Positions 1-9,380 of a stretch of DNA of 64,000 nt are shown piece by piece. A model generated the notes under the pieces. It was not told where the DNA came from, made no database searches, and saw only the letters and a list, made by a program, of their open reading frames with translations. The stretch lies in contig NZ_JAEMQH010000001.1 of the NCBI RefSeq assembly GCF_016820575.1, positions 1 to 64,000 of the forward strand. The letters are read 5' to 3'. Position numbers and translations under genes: made by a program. The stretch's first letter is position 1; each line of letters begins with the position of its first letter. Origin of the DNA: Marinobacter sediminum (lineage in GTDB: Bacteria; Pseudomonadota; Gammaproteobacteria; Pseudomonadales; Oleiphilaceae).

Positions 1-8
1 CACCTCTC

Positions 9-14
9 TGTCAA
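9..14 (-). promoter_or_regulatory. -35 box of a second tandem leftward promoter, truncated by the window edge
   Basis: A second perfect TTGACA occurs on the minus strand at 9-14. The A/T-rich stretch upstream of it (about 25-60, rich in AAATT and GAAATT) resembles an UP element. Its -10 box would fall outside the window. Tandem promoters with an UP element are the usual arrangement before rRNA operons. Confidence 0.5.
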
Positions 15-118
15 CCGCTTTCTGAAGAATTTTGAAACTCAATTTCTTCAACAATTTCAAACGGTTGCCTTCCTCGGTAGCCGCTGTGTCAGTGGCTTGT
101 CCCTCAGAAGAGATGCGC

Positions 119-146
119 ATTCTACAGACCTGCTGAGAGGTGTCAA
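119..146 (-). promoter_or_regulatory. Strong sigma70 promoter reading off the left edge, probably rRNA operon P1
   Basis: On the minus strand a perfect -35 TTGACA (141-146) is followed after exactly 16 bases by TAGAAT (119-124) and then a GCGC discriminator typical of stringently controlled stable-RNA promoters. It lies just past the tyrS stop and reads leftward, out of the window. In Pseudomonas tyrS is followed by a 16S-23S-5S rRNA operon, so I infer the same here. The rRNA genes themselves are not visible. Confidence 0.7.
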
Positions 147-185
147 CGGCGATTCTGAAAAAAACTCAAAATCGCCGTAAATCGA

Positions 186-1388
186 TCACGCAGTGATCAC
201 TACCCGGGCAATCTTCTTCTTTCCGGCCTGCACCACACAGTCATCACCCTCTTTAAAGAGCCGATCACCCTCAAATTGCTCGCCATCCACAAAGACCGCA
301 CCACGACCGAGAACATCCCGGGCTGCCGCACCGTTCTTCACCAGACCCGCCAAACGCAGAACCGAGGCCATCGGGATTTCCGACTGCCCATCCAGTGACA
401 CCTCTACTGTAGGTACGTTTTCAGGAATCGCACCAAGCGCCACTCGGTTACCAGCAGACTTGTGCGCAGACTCGGCAGCTTCTTTATCATGGAAGCGGGT
501 AATGATCTCTTCCGCCAGCAGCTTTTTATAGTCCTGGGGATTGGCGCCACCGTCTACAGCCTTGCGGAACTCATCCACCTCCGCCAGCGGCCGGAAGCTC
601 AGCAGCTCATAGTAACGCCAAAGCAAATCGTCCGGCATGGACAACAGCTTGGTGTACATCTCACCAGGGGAATCGTTCACACCTATATAGTTGCCCAATG
701 ACTTGGACATCTTCTGGACACCATCCAGCCCTTCAAGGATCGGCATGGTGAGAATGGCCTGCGGAGTCTGGCCATAGGCTTTCTGCAGAATTCGCCCCAT
801 CAACAGGTTGAACTTCTGATCTGTCCCGCCCAGCTCAACGTCAGCTTCCATGGCCACCGAGTCGTAGCCCTGCACCAGGGGATACAGAAACTCATGAATC
901 GCGATGGACTGCTCGGCGCGGTAGCGCTTGGTAAAATCATCACGCTCCAGCATCCGCGCCACGGTGTACTGCCCAGCCAGCTTGATCATGTCGGCCGCGC
1001 TCATCTTGCTCATCCATTCGGAGTTGAACATGACACGGGTCTTGGCCGGATCGAGAATTTTAAACACCTGCTCCTTATAACTGAGGGCGTTCTGGGCAAC
1101 CTGCTCTTCTGTTAAAGGGGGACGCGTTGCACTTTTACCCGTGGGGTCGCCGATCATCCCGGTGAAATCCCCAATAAGGAACATCACCTCATGACCGAGA
1201 TCCTGGAATTGCCTTAGCTTGTTAATAAGGACGGTGTGCCCAAGATGCAGATCCGGGGCGGTGGGATCGAAACCTGCCTTGATTCGAAGCGGGCGACCTT
1301 CCTTTAACTTCTCAACCAGCCCCTCTTCGGGAATAAGCTCGTCAACGCCGCGCTTGATTACGGCCAACGCCTCATCAATAGATGCCAT
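186..1388 (-). CDS. tyrS: Tyrosyl-tRNA synthetase
   Basis: Cytoplasmic class I aminoacyl-tRNA synthetase that charges tRNA-Tyr, 400 aa, the usual length of the TyrS/TyrZ group. The N-terminal Rossmann catalytic domain carries the HIGH-type motif in HLGHT and the KMSKS motif itself ([10 protein letters not shown], about residue 230). The C-terminus is an S4-like RNA-binding domain (about 340-400). I chose the ATG at 1388; the GTG nine bases upstream would sit almost on the GGGGA ribosome site. The gene is single, divergent from the M23 peptidase gene, and precedes the leftward rRNA-type promoters as in Pseudomonas. Confidence 0.96.
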   Translation of the reverse strand: MASIDEALAVIKRGVDELIPEEGLVEKLKEGRPLRIKAGFDPTAPDLHLGHTVLINKLRQFQDLGHEVMFLIGDFTGMIGDPTGKSATRPPLTEEQVAQNALSYKEQVFKILDPAKTRVMFNSEWMSKMSAADMIKLAGQYTVARMLERDDFTKRYRAEQSIAIHEFLYPLVQGYDSVAMEADVELGGTDQKFNLLMGRILQKAYGQTPQAILTMPILEGLDGVQKMSKSLGNYIGVNDSPGEMYTKLLSMPDDLLWRYYELLSFRPLAEVDEFRKAVDGGANPQDYKKLLAEEIITRFHDKEAAESAHKSAGNRVALGAIPENVPTVEVSLDGQSEIPMASVLRLAGLVKNGAAARDVLGRGAVFVDGEQFEGDRLFKEGDDCVVQAGKKKIARVVITA

Positions 1389-1527
1389 GAACAACACGTC
1401 CCCAGTTTTTACCTAGATGGATTCTGACAGTTACAGACTTCTACAAAAGAAATCTGTGAGTTACCTGCACTCCTGCTACAGTAGATTTGCCTAGTTTTTG
1501 ACCAACTCTGACTGGGCAGGGCGGCGT

Positions 1528-1533
1528 ATTATA
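1528..1533 (-). promoter_or_regulatory. Candidate -10 element for tyrS
   Basis: A perfect TATAAT on the minus strand at 1528-1533 is followed by a G/C-rich discriminator (ACGCCGCCC), as in growth-rate-controlled genes. No good -35 box is seen at 16-18 bases upstream, so this is tentative. Confidence 0.4.
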
Positions 1534-1684
1534 ACAATGCCACCCGAAGAAATCCGGAGGATGGAGCAGTTACCGTAATGTTCCACGCTGTCCCGCATGC
1601 ATTTTATACGGTAATCTGTTTGTCTATACTTGAACAACAGCTTTAATTAGGTAGTTCAACCTACCGAAATACCGATTAAAACGG

Positions 1685-3079
1685 GTGCGATACGTGCTGA
1701 ATATGTTTCCCAAAACACACCTTACCATTGCCGCCGCTGCCACCGTTGTAGTGACTGCCGCCATTTTAATGAGCCCTAGTTCCCAGGTCGAAGCCAAGCG
1801 TATGTCCTATGCGCTGGATCTGGAGCAAGGAACGGTGTCTGATAATGGTACCGTAGAAGCGTCTGCGCCCGAGGCGCCAGCCCAGGTAGTGGTTGAAGAA
1901 CAGGCTCCAGTGGCGGATACCGAGCAACAGGCCACGGTGACCGAACCAGTACCTGCCGCTGAGCCCGCGCTCGACTGGCAGACCTACAAGATCAAATCAG
2001 GCGACACACTGTCTTCCTTATTCAAGAAAGCCGGCTTTAACGATGGCATCATGCTGTCGGTCATCCACGGCGAAGGCGAAGCAGACAAACTTCAGCGCCT
2101 GTACGCTGGCGAGACCATCCGGTTTGCCACCAACGAAACCGGTGACCTGGCCGCCGTTGAACTGCAACGCAGTCTGCTAGAATCCCTGAAAATCGAAAAA
2201 GGGGAAGAAGGCTTTGCCGGCCAGACCGTGATGCGGGAACCGGAGGCACGCCCGGCATTTGCATCCGGTACCATTGACGGCTCCCTTTACCTTTCCGCTC
2301 GTGAAGCCGGTCTGAACGACCGCCTGACCATGGAACTGGCGGGCATTTTCGGCTGGGAAATCGACTTTGTTTACGATGTCCGCAAGGGCGATCGTTTCGA
2401 AGTGGTTTACGAAGAACTGTATCTCGACGGTGAGAAATTCGACACCGGCCGCATATTGTCGGCACGCTTTGTGAACCGTGGCGAAGACAACACCGCCCTG
2501 CTCTACACCGACAGCAACGGTGACAGTGACTACTACGCCCCGAACGGCAAGAGCATGCGCAAGGCGTTCCTGAGAACGCCAATCAACGCCCGGGTATCCT
2601 CCGCCTTTAATCTGCAGCGCCGCCACCCGGTACTGGATGTAGTCCGGCCCCATGAAGGCACCGACTACGGCGCGCCAACAGGCACACCGATCAAGGCCGC
2701 AGGCGCTGGCAGAGTTCGCTTTTCCGGCTGGAAGGGAGGTTACGGCCGCACCGTTATTCTGCAGCACGGTGACAACATCACTACCCTGTATGCACACATG
2801 AGCCGCCTGGGCAAAGGCATCAAGAAAGGCGCGCGGGTGAAACAAGGTGAAACCATCGGCTACGTTGGCTCGTCCGGCATGGTCACTGGTCCGCACCTGC
2901 ACTACGAATTCCGCCTGAATGGCTCGCCGCGCAACTCCCGCACGGTCAAGCTTCCGGATGCCAAGCCGGTGCCTGCCTCAGAAATGGCGCGGTTCAAGCG
3001 CCATACCGAGCAGCGGCTGGCGCAGTTCAATGGCTTTCGTGAAAACTTTCAGCAACTTGCTTTAGCATCGGACGAATAA
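1685..3079 (+). CDS. OapA/MepM-like M23 peptidoglycan endopeptidase with LysM domain
   Basis: Cell-envelope hydrolase of 464 aa predicted to cut peptide crosslinks in peptidoglycan. An N-terminal hydrophobic segment (about 10-30) anchors or exports it. A Pro/Ala/Glu-rich linker follows, then a LysM/OapA-type domain beginning YKIKSGDTLSSLF (about 100-150). The C-terminal lysostaphin-like M23 domain has the zinc motifs HEGTDYG and GPHLHYEF, so the catalytic site looks intact. The start is uncertain: GTG at 1685 or ATG at 1703 are both possible and neither has a strong ribosome site. It is followed five bases later by anmK, the same pairing as Pseudomonas PA0667-PA0666. Confidence 0.9.
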   Translation: MRYVLNMFPKTHLTIAAAATVVVTAAILMSPSSQVEAKRMSYALDLEQGTVSDNGTVEASAPEAPAQVVVEEQAPVADTEQQATVTEPVPAAEPALDWQTYKIKSGDTLSSLFKKAGFNDGIMLSVIHGEGEADKLQRLYAGETIRFATNETGDLAAVELQRSLLESLKIEKGEEGFAGQTVMREPEARPAFASGTIDGSLYLSAREAGLNDRLTMELAGIFGWEIDFVYDVRKGDRFEVVYEELYLDGEKFDTGRILSARFVNRGEDNTALLYTDSNGDSDYYAPNGKSMRKAFLRTPINARVSSAFNLQRRHPVLDVVRPHEGTDYGAPTGTPIKAAGAGRVRFSGWKGGYGRTVILQHGDNITTLYAHMSRLGKGIKKGARVKQGETIGYVGSSGMVTGPHLHYEFRLNGSPRNSRTVKLPDAKPVPASEMARFKRHTEQRLAQFNGFRENFQQLALASDE

Positions 3080-3084
3080 CGGGC

Positions 3085-4182
3085 ATGGATGCCTGGATCG
3101 GACTCATGTCCGGCACCAGCATGGACGGCATTGACGCCGTGCTGGTGTCGTTCAACGGTCACTCAGTAGAAGTACATGCCTCCCAGACCCTGAATTACCC
3201 GGACGACCTTCGACATCGGCTCCTGGCTGTCAGCCAGAACCAGGGCACTCCCGATGAGATTGGCGAACTGGACACCCTGACCGGCGCGCTCTTTGCCGAC
3301 GCCGCCTGCCAGCTGATTGAAGCCTCCGATATATCGCCCACATCCATTCGCGCCATCGGCAGTCACGGCCAGACCATCCGGCATCAACCGTCCGGCTCGG
3401 CACCGTTTTCCATCCAGATTGGCAACCCGTCAGTGATCGCAGAACGGACCGGCATCACCACCGTGGCCGATTTCCGGCGCCGGGATATGGCCGCGGGCGG
3501 CCAGGGTGCCCCTCTGGTACCGGCCTTTCACAAGGCATTTTTCAATTCGGGCACTGAGGACCGGTGCATTCTGAACCTGGGCGGCATTGCCAACATCACC
3601 TGGATTCCCGCGGACGACGGCAAACCGGTGACCGGATTCGATACCGGCCCGGCCAATGCCCTCATGGATGCCTGGTGCCTGAACCAGACTGGCTTGCCTT
3701 ACGATACCGACGGCCACTGGGCCGAGGAAGGCACCGTCAATCAGGCTTTGCTGCACGACATGCTGTCAGACGCGTACTTCTCCCGCCCGGCTCCCAAAAG
3801 CACCGGCAAGGAACGGTTTAACCTGGAGTGGGTAAAAACCCTGGTGCGCCGACACCCCGACCTTCCGGCTGAAGACGTGCAGCGAACCCTGCTGCAACTC
3901 ACAGTCACCAGCATTGTTCAGCAGCTGCCGGAAGCTCCGGCCCTGCGGGTGTACGCCTGCGGCGGTGGTACCCGGAATCCGGTGCTGATGCGGGAACTGG
4001 AACAGGCATTGGGCCCGGCGCCCCTGGCCATTACCAGTGATCTGGGCCTGAACCCCCAATGGGTTGAGCCGGTCGCCTTTGCGTGGCTGGCGCAACAATC
4101 ATTGGCGGGGCAGCCCGGCAATCTGGCGGAAGTGACTGGCGCACGGGGTCCAAGAATCCTCGGTGCCATTCATCACGCCTGA
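3085..4182 (+). CDS. anmK: Anhydro-N-acetylmuramic acid kinase
   Basis: Recycles cell-wall sugar: phosphorylates and opens 1,6-anhydro-MurNAc to MurNAc-6-phosphate. At 365 aa it has the standard family length and begins with the signature GLMSGTSMDGID. The sugar-binding GSHGQTIRH and the ATPase-fold motifs GGIANIT, GFDTGPAN and CGGGTRNP follow. It lies directly behind the M23 endopeptidase gene, so the two probably form one transcript linking murein cleavage with recycling of its products. Confidence 0.96.
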   Translation: MDAWIGLMSGTSMDGIDAVLVSFNGHSVEVHASQTLNYPDDLRHRLLAVSQNQGTPDEIGELDTLTGALFADAACQLIEASDISPTSIRAIGSHGQTIRHQPSGSAPFSIQIGNPSVIAERTGITTVADFRRRDMAAGGQGAPLVPAFHKAFFNSGTEDRCILNLGGIANITWIPADDGKPVTGFDTGPANALMDAWCLNQTGLPYDTDGHWAEEGTVNQALLHDMLSDAYFSRPAPKSTGKERFNLEWVKTLVRRHPDLPAEDVQRTLLQLTVTSIVQQLPEAPALRVYACGGGTRNPVLMRELEQALGPAPLAITSDLGLNPQWVEPVAFAWLAQQSLAGQPGNLAEVTGARGPRILGAIHHA

Positions 4183-4209
4183 CACTCTGGCTCTGCTGAT
4201 GCGAGAAAC

Positions 4210-4240
4210 AAAAAAGGAGAGCCAATGGCTCTCCTTTTTT
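4210..4240. terminator. Bidirectional terminator between anmK and erpA
   Basis: Perfect 8-bp stem GGAGAGCC/GGCTCTCC (4216-4223 and 4227-4234) flanked by A6 on the left and T6 on the right. It can stop transcription from both convergent genes. Confidence 0.9.
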
Positions 4241-4267
4241 AATGCGCGCCTTACCGGCCGGCCCTCG

Positions 4268-4621
4268 TCAGATCGAGAACGAGCTGCCACAACCACAGGT
4301 AGAGCTGGCGTTCGGGTTCTGAACCACAAACTGTGAGCCCTGGAGGCCTTCCTGGTACTCAATGGTAGCGCCCACGAGATACTGATAGCTCATCGGGTCG
4401 ACCAGCAGGCTGGCTCCATCCCTTTCTACCACGGTGTCCTCTTCGTCCTGACTGTCGTCGAACGAAAACCCATACTGGAAGCCCGAGCAACCACCACCGG
4501 TGACAAACACACGTAGCTTAAGATTGGGGTTCTCTTCTTCCTCAATCAACTCCCGCACCTTGGCAACAGCGCTGTCACTGAAGAACAGCGGGGCGGCCAT
4601 TTGTTGCTGGACTACACTCAA
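4268..4621 (-). CDS. erpA: Iron-sulfur cluster insertion protein ErpA (A-type carrier)
   Basis: Small (117 aa) A-type Fe-S carrier that delivers clusters to apoproteins, including isoprenoid synthesis enzymes. The three ligand cysteines are present: one in GGGCSGFQY (about 45) and two in the C-terminal STCGCGSSF. It is closest to ErpA rather than IscA or SufA, from the [15 protein letters not shown] stretch and from its place beside anmK and the bactofilin gene, as in Pseudomonas PA0665. Confidence 0.94.
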   Translation of the reverse strand: MSVVQQQMAAPLFFSDSAVAKVRELIEEEENPNLKLRVFVTGGGCSGFQYGFSFDDSQDEEDTVVERDGASLLVDPMSYQYLVGATIEYQEGLQGSQFVVQNPNASSTCGCGSSFSI

Positions 4622-4685
4622 GTTTGCCTCCGGTTTACGTGGTTACGACTCGAACGATTATGGTATTCCTGAGTAAAACAATCAA

Positions 4686-5168
4686 CTATTCGGACTTTCC
4701 ACCATCGGCGGTGTCCGTCGCCAATTCGTCAGAAACACGGGTTTCCGGCTGACTGCCGGAATTGGACCGGCCCTGGTCGTTGGTCAGCAGGCCTGTTGGC
4801 TCGCGCTGATGCACCAGGTTACCGTTAACCGAGGCCCCCATCGCCATTTCGATTAGGTTGTAATAGACGTTGCCATTGATCGAGGCTTTTTCCGCCAGTT
4901 CAAGATGAGCGGAGGCGTAGACATCACCGTGAACGGTGCCGTTAATGATGACGTGCGGCGCCACGATGTCACCAGAGACTTCACCAATTTCCGAGATCCG
5001 CAGGACGGCATCGCTGCCCTCCTCGGCAATCACTTTGCCATGGATGTGGCCATCCACATGCAAACCGCCAGAAAACTGCACGTCGCCATCAACCCGGGTG
5101 CGGGACGAGATCAGTGTGTCAAAATGGCCTGAGGCGCGGCGCGGTTTCTGTTTTTTATTTCCAAACAT
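4686..5168 (-). CDS. Bactofilin (polymer-forming cytoskeletal protein)
   Basis: A 160-aa bactofilin. The central beta-helical DUF583 domain (about 15-115) is built of short repeats such as VDGDVQFSG, VDGHIHGKV, INGTVHGDV and INGNVYYN. The N-terminus is short and basic (NKKQKPRR) and the tail is disordered and acidic. Bactofilins assemble nucleotide-independent filaments that organise cell-wall enzymes. The stop and the start of the upstream DUF6776-like gene nearly touch, so they are probably co-transcribed; an M23 hydrolase gene is 1.6 kb away, a common association for bactofilins. Confidence 0.92.
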   Translation of the reverse strand: MFGNKKQKPRRASGHFDTLISSRTRVDGDVQFSGGLHVDGHIHGKVIAEEGSDAVLRISEIGEVSGDIVAPHVIINGTVHGDVYASAHLELAEKASINGNVYYNLIEMAMGASVNGNLVHQREPTGLLTNDQGRSNSGSQPETRVSDELATDTADGGKSE

Positions 5169-5169
5169 G

Positions 5170-5913
5170 TTACTTCTCCGTTAGGTCATCCCAGTCGAAT
5201 GTTCGTTCGGCCTGTGAGGATTTTCGCCCCTCAGCCTGAGCCACCACCTGGATTTCGATCGGTTCGAATCCGTCTGGCAGCGCCAGCACACCTTCCACAT
5301 CCTGAAAATAGCGGAAGCGGAATTTTACACCAAGGTCCTCAATATCCTGAGACAGGTCACGCAAGGCGATGACTTCTTTCTCTTCGTCACGCAGGCCTAT
5401 GACGTTAACCGCCACCACGCCTGAAATATAGCTTTTATTATTACCCACCTGGGTCAGCACCAGCTTGAAGTCGTAGGCGCCGGGCTGCCGGTCGGGGGCC
5501 AGCGTAAAGCTGTCCACCTGAAGCCCCTTGCTGATTTCCGAAGGGGCCATGATGTTTTTATAGAACGTCAGATCTGATTTCAGCGATGCAATCCGGGTTT
5601 CCAGCTTCACAATGGTCGTCCGGGCCTGCTTTATAGCCTGGCCGTCAATGGCCCGGCCTCGCTCAAGATTAATGACCTGCTGGCGCGCCTCGGTGTACTT
5701 GGTCCGAAGCGAATCCAGCTCTTCTTCCAGCACCTGCTTAGACGCTTCAGCACTGGAAGAGCGCAAGCCACCCTGAGACAGCCCGGTGGCGTAGCCGGCA
5801 ATGGCCGAGATGATGGAAAACGCCAGCAGTATGGCGGTCCGCCGCAGCCGGTAACCTGGCCGGTGGCGGATCACCACATACTCGTGCTCGGGCTTTTGAT
5901 CCTGGCTCACCAC
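5170..5913 (-). CDS. Membrane-anchored coiled-coil protein, DUF6776-like
   Basis: Unknown function, 247 aa. A basic N-terminal cytoplasmic stretch is followed by one membrane segment (about 26-46), then a coiled coil (about 55-115, EELDSLRTKYTEARQQ and onwards), then a beta-rich C-terminal domain. The topology suggests a single-pass inner-membrane protein with a periplasmic domain. It sits between argC and the bactofilin gene exactly as PA0663 does in Pseudomonas. The conserved linkage suggests, but does not prove, a role as membrane partner of the bactofilin. Confidence 0.8.
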   Translation of the reverse strand: MVSQDQKPEHEYVVIRHRPGYRLRRTAILLAFSIISAIAGYATGLSQGGLRSSSAEASKQVLEEELDSLRTKYTEARQQVINLERGRAIDGQAIKQARTTIVKLETRIASLKSDLTFYKNIMAPSEISKGLQVDSFTLAPDRQPGAYDFKLVLTQVGNNKSYISGVVAVNVIGLRDEEKEVIALRDLSQDIEDLGVKFRFRYFQDVEGVLALPDGFEPIEIQVVAQAEGRKSSQAERTFDWDDLTEK

Positions 5914-5919
5914 CGCTCC

Positions 5920-6957
5920 CTATGGCAGAAGTGCCGGGGCTTCCAGCCCAAGCGTTTCTTTCAGGCCAAACATGATATTCATGTTCTGAACCGCCTGTCC
6001 GGCTGCGCCCTTCACCAGGTTATCAATCACCGAGGAGACGATGACAATATTGCTCTGCTCCTGCCGGTGCAGCGCCATTCGGCACTGATTGGCACCCCGG
6101 ACACTGCGTGTTTCCGGGTGGCTTCCAAACGGCATGACATCAACGAACGGCTCATCCTCGAAACGCGCTTCGAACAGGCTCTGCAGCCGGTCAAAATCCG
6201 CCGGATTCTTCAGCTCGGCGTAAAGGGTAGCCTCAATACCACGGATCATCGGGATCAGGTGCGGAACAAAGGTGACGCCAACATCGGTTCCGGCCGCACC
6301 TGCCAGTCCCTGTCTGATTTCAGGCAAATGACGGTGGCCCGAGGCGCCGTACGCCTTGAAGCTCTCTCCCACTTCGCCGTGCAGCATGCCGATTTTGCCT
6401 TGCCGGCCGGCGCCGCTGGCACCGGACTTGGCGTCGGCGATCAGGCGGGCCGGGTCAACCAATTCGTTCTCCAGCAGCGGCAGGAAACCAAGCTGCACGG
6501 CTGTTGGGTAACAACCCGGATTGGCAACCAGCTGGGCTTCACGAATGGCACCACGGGCTACCTCCGGCAACCCGTAAACGGCCTTATCCGCCCACTCCGC
6601 GCTTTCGTGGGGCATGCCGTACCAGTTTGCCCAGACATCGAGATCTTTCAGGCGGAAGTCGGCCGACAGATCAACCACCCGAACCCCCGCTGCCATCAGT
6701 TCAGGCACCATGCGCATGCAGACACCGTGAGGCGTGGCAAAAAACACCAGATCACAAGCTTTGAGCACGTCGGCTTCCGGCTCGGAAAAGGCCAGGTCGT
6801 AATGCCCGCGTAAATTCGGATACATGTCAGCAACAGGCATACCTGCTTCCGACCGGGAAGTGATGCAATTGACGGTAACTTCCGGATGAACTGCCAAAAT
6901 TCTCAGCAGTTCGACACCGGTATATCCGGTGCCACCAACGATGCCTACTTTTATCAC
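5920..6957 (-). CDS. argC: N-acetyl-gamma-glutamyl-phosphate reductase
   Basis: Third step of arginine biosynthesis: NADPH-dependent reduction of N-acetylglutamyl phosphate to the semialdehyde. The Rossmann motif [12 protein letters not shown] begins at residue 3 and the catalytic cysteine lies in [10 protein letters not shown] chose the GTG at 6957 (345 aa, the family length) because it has GGAG six bases upstream. The reading frame stays open to 7077, but the extra residues do not look conserved and would reach towards the divergent ClC gene. Confidence 0.95.
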   Translation of the reverse strand: MIKVGIVGGTGYTGVELLRILAVHPEVTVNCITSRSEAGMPVADMYPNLRGHYDLAFSEPEADVLKACDLVFFATPHGVCMRMVPELMAAGVRVVDLSADFRLKDLDVWANWYGMPHESAEWADKAVYGLPEVARGAIREAQLVANPGCYPTAVQLGFLPLLENELVDPARLIADAKSGASGAGRQGKIGMLHGEVGESFKAYGASGHRHLPEIRQGLAGAAGTDVGVTFVPHLIPMIRGIEATLYAELKNPADFDRLQSLFEARFEDEPFVDVMPFGSHPETRSVRGANQCRMALHRQEQSNIVIVSSVIDNLVKGAAGQAVQNMNIMFGLKETLGLEAPALLP

Positions 6958-7121
6958 CTTATTCTCCAGCGTCTCCAGTGACGTCATCTCGGGGATAGGA
7001 GGATTGACCCCGTAGTCTACCATGATAAACCAAGGACTTATTGCAGCTAGCAGGGCGACCGTTACAATGTGGTCCAAAAGGCGCTGTTACCCCATCGCAC
7101 CTAACCGGAACTCCGGCGTTC

Positions 7122-8897
7122 ATGCAAAAACTCTGGCATCAGATTACCGAGCAACTCATCCCGCTTTTCCGGCGCCGGCTATCCGGCGTTGATGCCCTGC
7201 CGCAGCTGGCGGTGCTTGGCCTCTTATCAGGACTGGTCACCGGCGGAGTCATCCTGGTGTTTCGATTAGCGATCGAATGGCCCCTTGAATACTTCCTGCC
7301 CGGGGACGGCTCGGAATCCTTTGAAGATCTGGACCTGCTGACCCGGGGATTGCTGCCACTCACCGGCGCCCTGATCCTGGGTTTCATACTCCACCGGCTG
7401 GCAGTCCAGGACCGCAAGGTCGGGATTGTTCACGTCATGGAGCGGCTGAACTATCACCAGGGCTACATCCCGTTCCGCAGCGCCGTGGTCCAGTTTGTGG
7501 CCGGCGTGGCTACCGTAGTGACGGGCCAGTCGGCGGGCCGTGAAGGCCCCGCAGTGCACCTGGGCGCTGCTTTCTCCAGCCTGATGGGCCAGTGGATGCG
7601 CCTGCCCAACAACAGCATCCGCACCCTGGTGGCCTGTGGCTGCGCCGCCGCAATCTCGGCGTCGTTCAACACCCCCATTTCCGGTGTCATCTTCGCCATG
7701 GAAGTGGTGATGATGGAGTACACCATCGCCGGCTTTACGCCGATCATTTTGGCGGCAGTGAGTGCGGCCATTGTCACCCAGGCCGTCTACGGCTCGGAAC
7801 CGGCCTTTAACGTGCCGGCCCTGACCATGAATTCGCTGCTGGAAATCCCCTGGGTACTGGTGATTGCGATCATCATCGGCATTGCCGCAGCAGTTTTTAT
7901 TCATCTGGTGGAACTGATGGGGCGCCACCAGAACCGCCCGGTTATGCTCAGGATCGCCCTGGCCGGATTGCTGATGGTGCCGTTCGCCATCCTGATGCCG
8001 GAAACCATGGGTATCGGCTACGACACGGTGAACGAGACCATCAACGGCCAGCTTGGTTTCTGGCTGCTGCTGGGCATTGGCGTGTCCAAGCTGCTGATCA
8101 CTTCACTCAGCATTGGCCTGGGCATGCCCAGCGGGGTTATCGGCCCAACCCTGTTCATGGGCGCTACCCTGGGCGGCGCCATGGGCCTGATCGGCGCCCA
8201 GATCCTGCCGGAGCAGGCGTCATCGGTTGGCCTCTACGCCATGCTGGGCATGGGCGCGATGATGGGCGCTGTGCTGCAGGCCCCGCTGGCCGCACTGATG
8301 GCACTGATGGAGCTGACCCGCAACCCCAAAATCATTCTGCCCGGCATGCTGATCATTACCACCTCCAGCCTGGTCACCAGTGAGGCCTTCGGGAAGAAAT
8401 CCCTGTTCCTGACCATCCTGAAGAGCCAGGGGCTGAGCTATCAGAATTCACCGATTACCCAGGCGCTGAGACGGGTCTCCGTGGGCGCCATCATGGATCG
8501 GAGCATTCTCCGCACTGAACGCCACCTGACGGTCGAAGAAGCCCACAGGGTGCTGAAATCCGAACCGAAATGGTTGATTGTCGAAGGCAGTAACGGACCC
8601 ACTGCGCTGCTGCCCGCTGTCGATCTGGCCCGGTACCTGGAGGACACGAAACGGCCCAAGGCTGAAGATGAATCCGGGGAGCCGGAAGCCGTGGACCTGA
8701 TGAACATCCCGGCCAATCGCCGTGACGTGGCGCCGGTGCAGTATCAGGCCACGCTGGAGGAGGCCCTGAACGAATTCGATACAACCAATGCCGAGGCTCT
8801 GTACGTACAAAGGCATGTCGCACCGATGATCCAGCGGGTTTACGGCGTGGTGCTGAAATCCGATATCGAAAGCCATTACCAATACCGACGGAGCTAA
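7122..8897 (+). CDS. ClC-family chloride transporter with C-terminal CBS domains
   Basis: Inner-membrane anion transporter, 591 aa. The membrane domain (about 30-450) has ClC signatures GREGPAVHLG, GMPSGVIGPTLFMG and a GAVLQAPLAA segment. Two C-terminal CBS modules (about 465-585) probably bind nucleotides and regulate it. The gating glutamate in GREGP is present, but the usual GSGIP anion-filter motif reads VGIVH and the second of the paired internal glutamates is replaced (FAMEVV), so whether it exchanges H+/Cl- or acts as a channel is unclear. ATG 7122 is preferred; the frame is open from a TTG at 7041. Confidence 0.92.
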   Translation: MQKLWHQITEQLIPLFRRRLSGVDALPQLAVLGLLSGLVTGGVILVFRLAIEWPLEYFLPGDGSESFEDLDLLTRGLLPLTGALILGFILHRLAVQDRKVGIVHVMERLNYHQGYIPFRSAVVQFVAGVATVVTGQSAGREGPAVHLGAAFSSLMGQWMRLPNNSIRTLVACGCAAAISASFNTPISGVIFAMEVVMMEYTIAGFTPIILAAVSAAIVTQAVYGSEPAFNVPALTMNSLLEIPWVLVIAIIIGIAAAVFIHLVELMGRHQNRPVMLRIALAGLLMVPFAILMPETMGIGYDTVNETINGQLGFWLLLGIGVSKLLITSLSIGLGMPSGVIGPTLFMGATLGGAMGLIGAQILPEQASSVGLYAMLGMGAMMGAVLQAPLAALMALMELTRNPKIILPGMLIITTSSLVTSEAFGKKSLFLTILKSQGLSYQNSPITQALRRVSVGAIMDRSILRTERHLTVEEAHRVLKSEPKWLIVEGSNGPTALLPAVDLARYLEDTKRPKAEDESGEPEAVDLMNIPANRRDVAPVQYQATLEEALNEFDTTNAEALYVQRHVAPMIQRVYGVVLKSDIESHYQYRRS

Positions 8898-8900
8898 ACC

Positions 8901-9323
8901 ATGCTGTGGGTGAAAGCCTTTCACATAATCTCAATGGTGTGCTGGTTCGCCGGCATTTTTTATCTGCCCAGGCTGTTCGTGTATCACGCCGCCTGCGAGG
9001 ACGAGCCAGGCCGCGAACGCTTCAAGATCATGGAGCGCAAACTGTATCGGGGCATCACTACGCCCTCGATGGTTGCCACGCTGATCTTTGGCTTCTGGCT
9101 GATCAGCTACAATCCGTCCGGTTATGCCAGCCAGGGCTGGCTGCACGCCAAACTTGTGCTGGTCGCGCTACTGGTCGTATATCATTTCTACTGCGGCCAT
9201 CTGGTCAAGGTGTTCCGTGACGACCGCAACACCCGCAGCCACGTGTTTTACCGCTGGTTTAACGAATTGCCGGTGTTTGTCCTGCTGGCCGTTGTTATTC
9301 TGGCCGTTGTGAGACCTTTCTAG
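8901..9323 (+). CDS. hemJ: Protoporphyrinogen IX oxidase HemJ
   Basis: A 140-aa membrane protein with four predicted helices. It matches the HemJ family, which oxidises protoporphyrinogen IX to protoporphyrin IX in bacteria lacking HemY or HemG. The N-terminus LWVKAFHIISMVCWFAGIF carries the conserved histidine, followed by YLPRLFVYH. It starts three bases after the ClC stop, so it is probably co-transcribed; hemL, an early step of the same pathway, lies 1.5 kb downstream. Confidence 0.9.
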   Translation: MLWVKAFHIISMVCWFAGIFYLPRLFVYHAACEDEPGRERFKIMERKLYRGITTPSMVATLIFGFWLISYNPSGYASQGWLHAKLVLVALLVVYHFYCGHLVKVFRDDRNTRSHVFYRWFNELPVFVLLAVVILAVVRPF

Positions 9324-9380
9324 GTTTTTAAAACACTTCGAAGGAGCCAAGTCATCAAACGCTATACCCGACCTCAGGTT

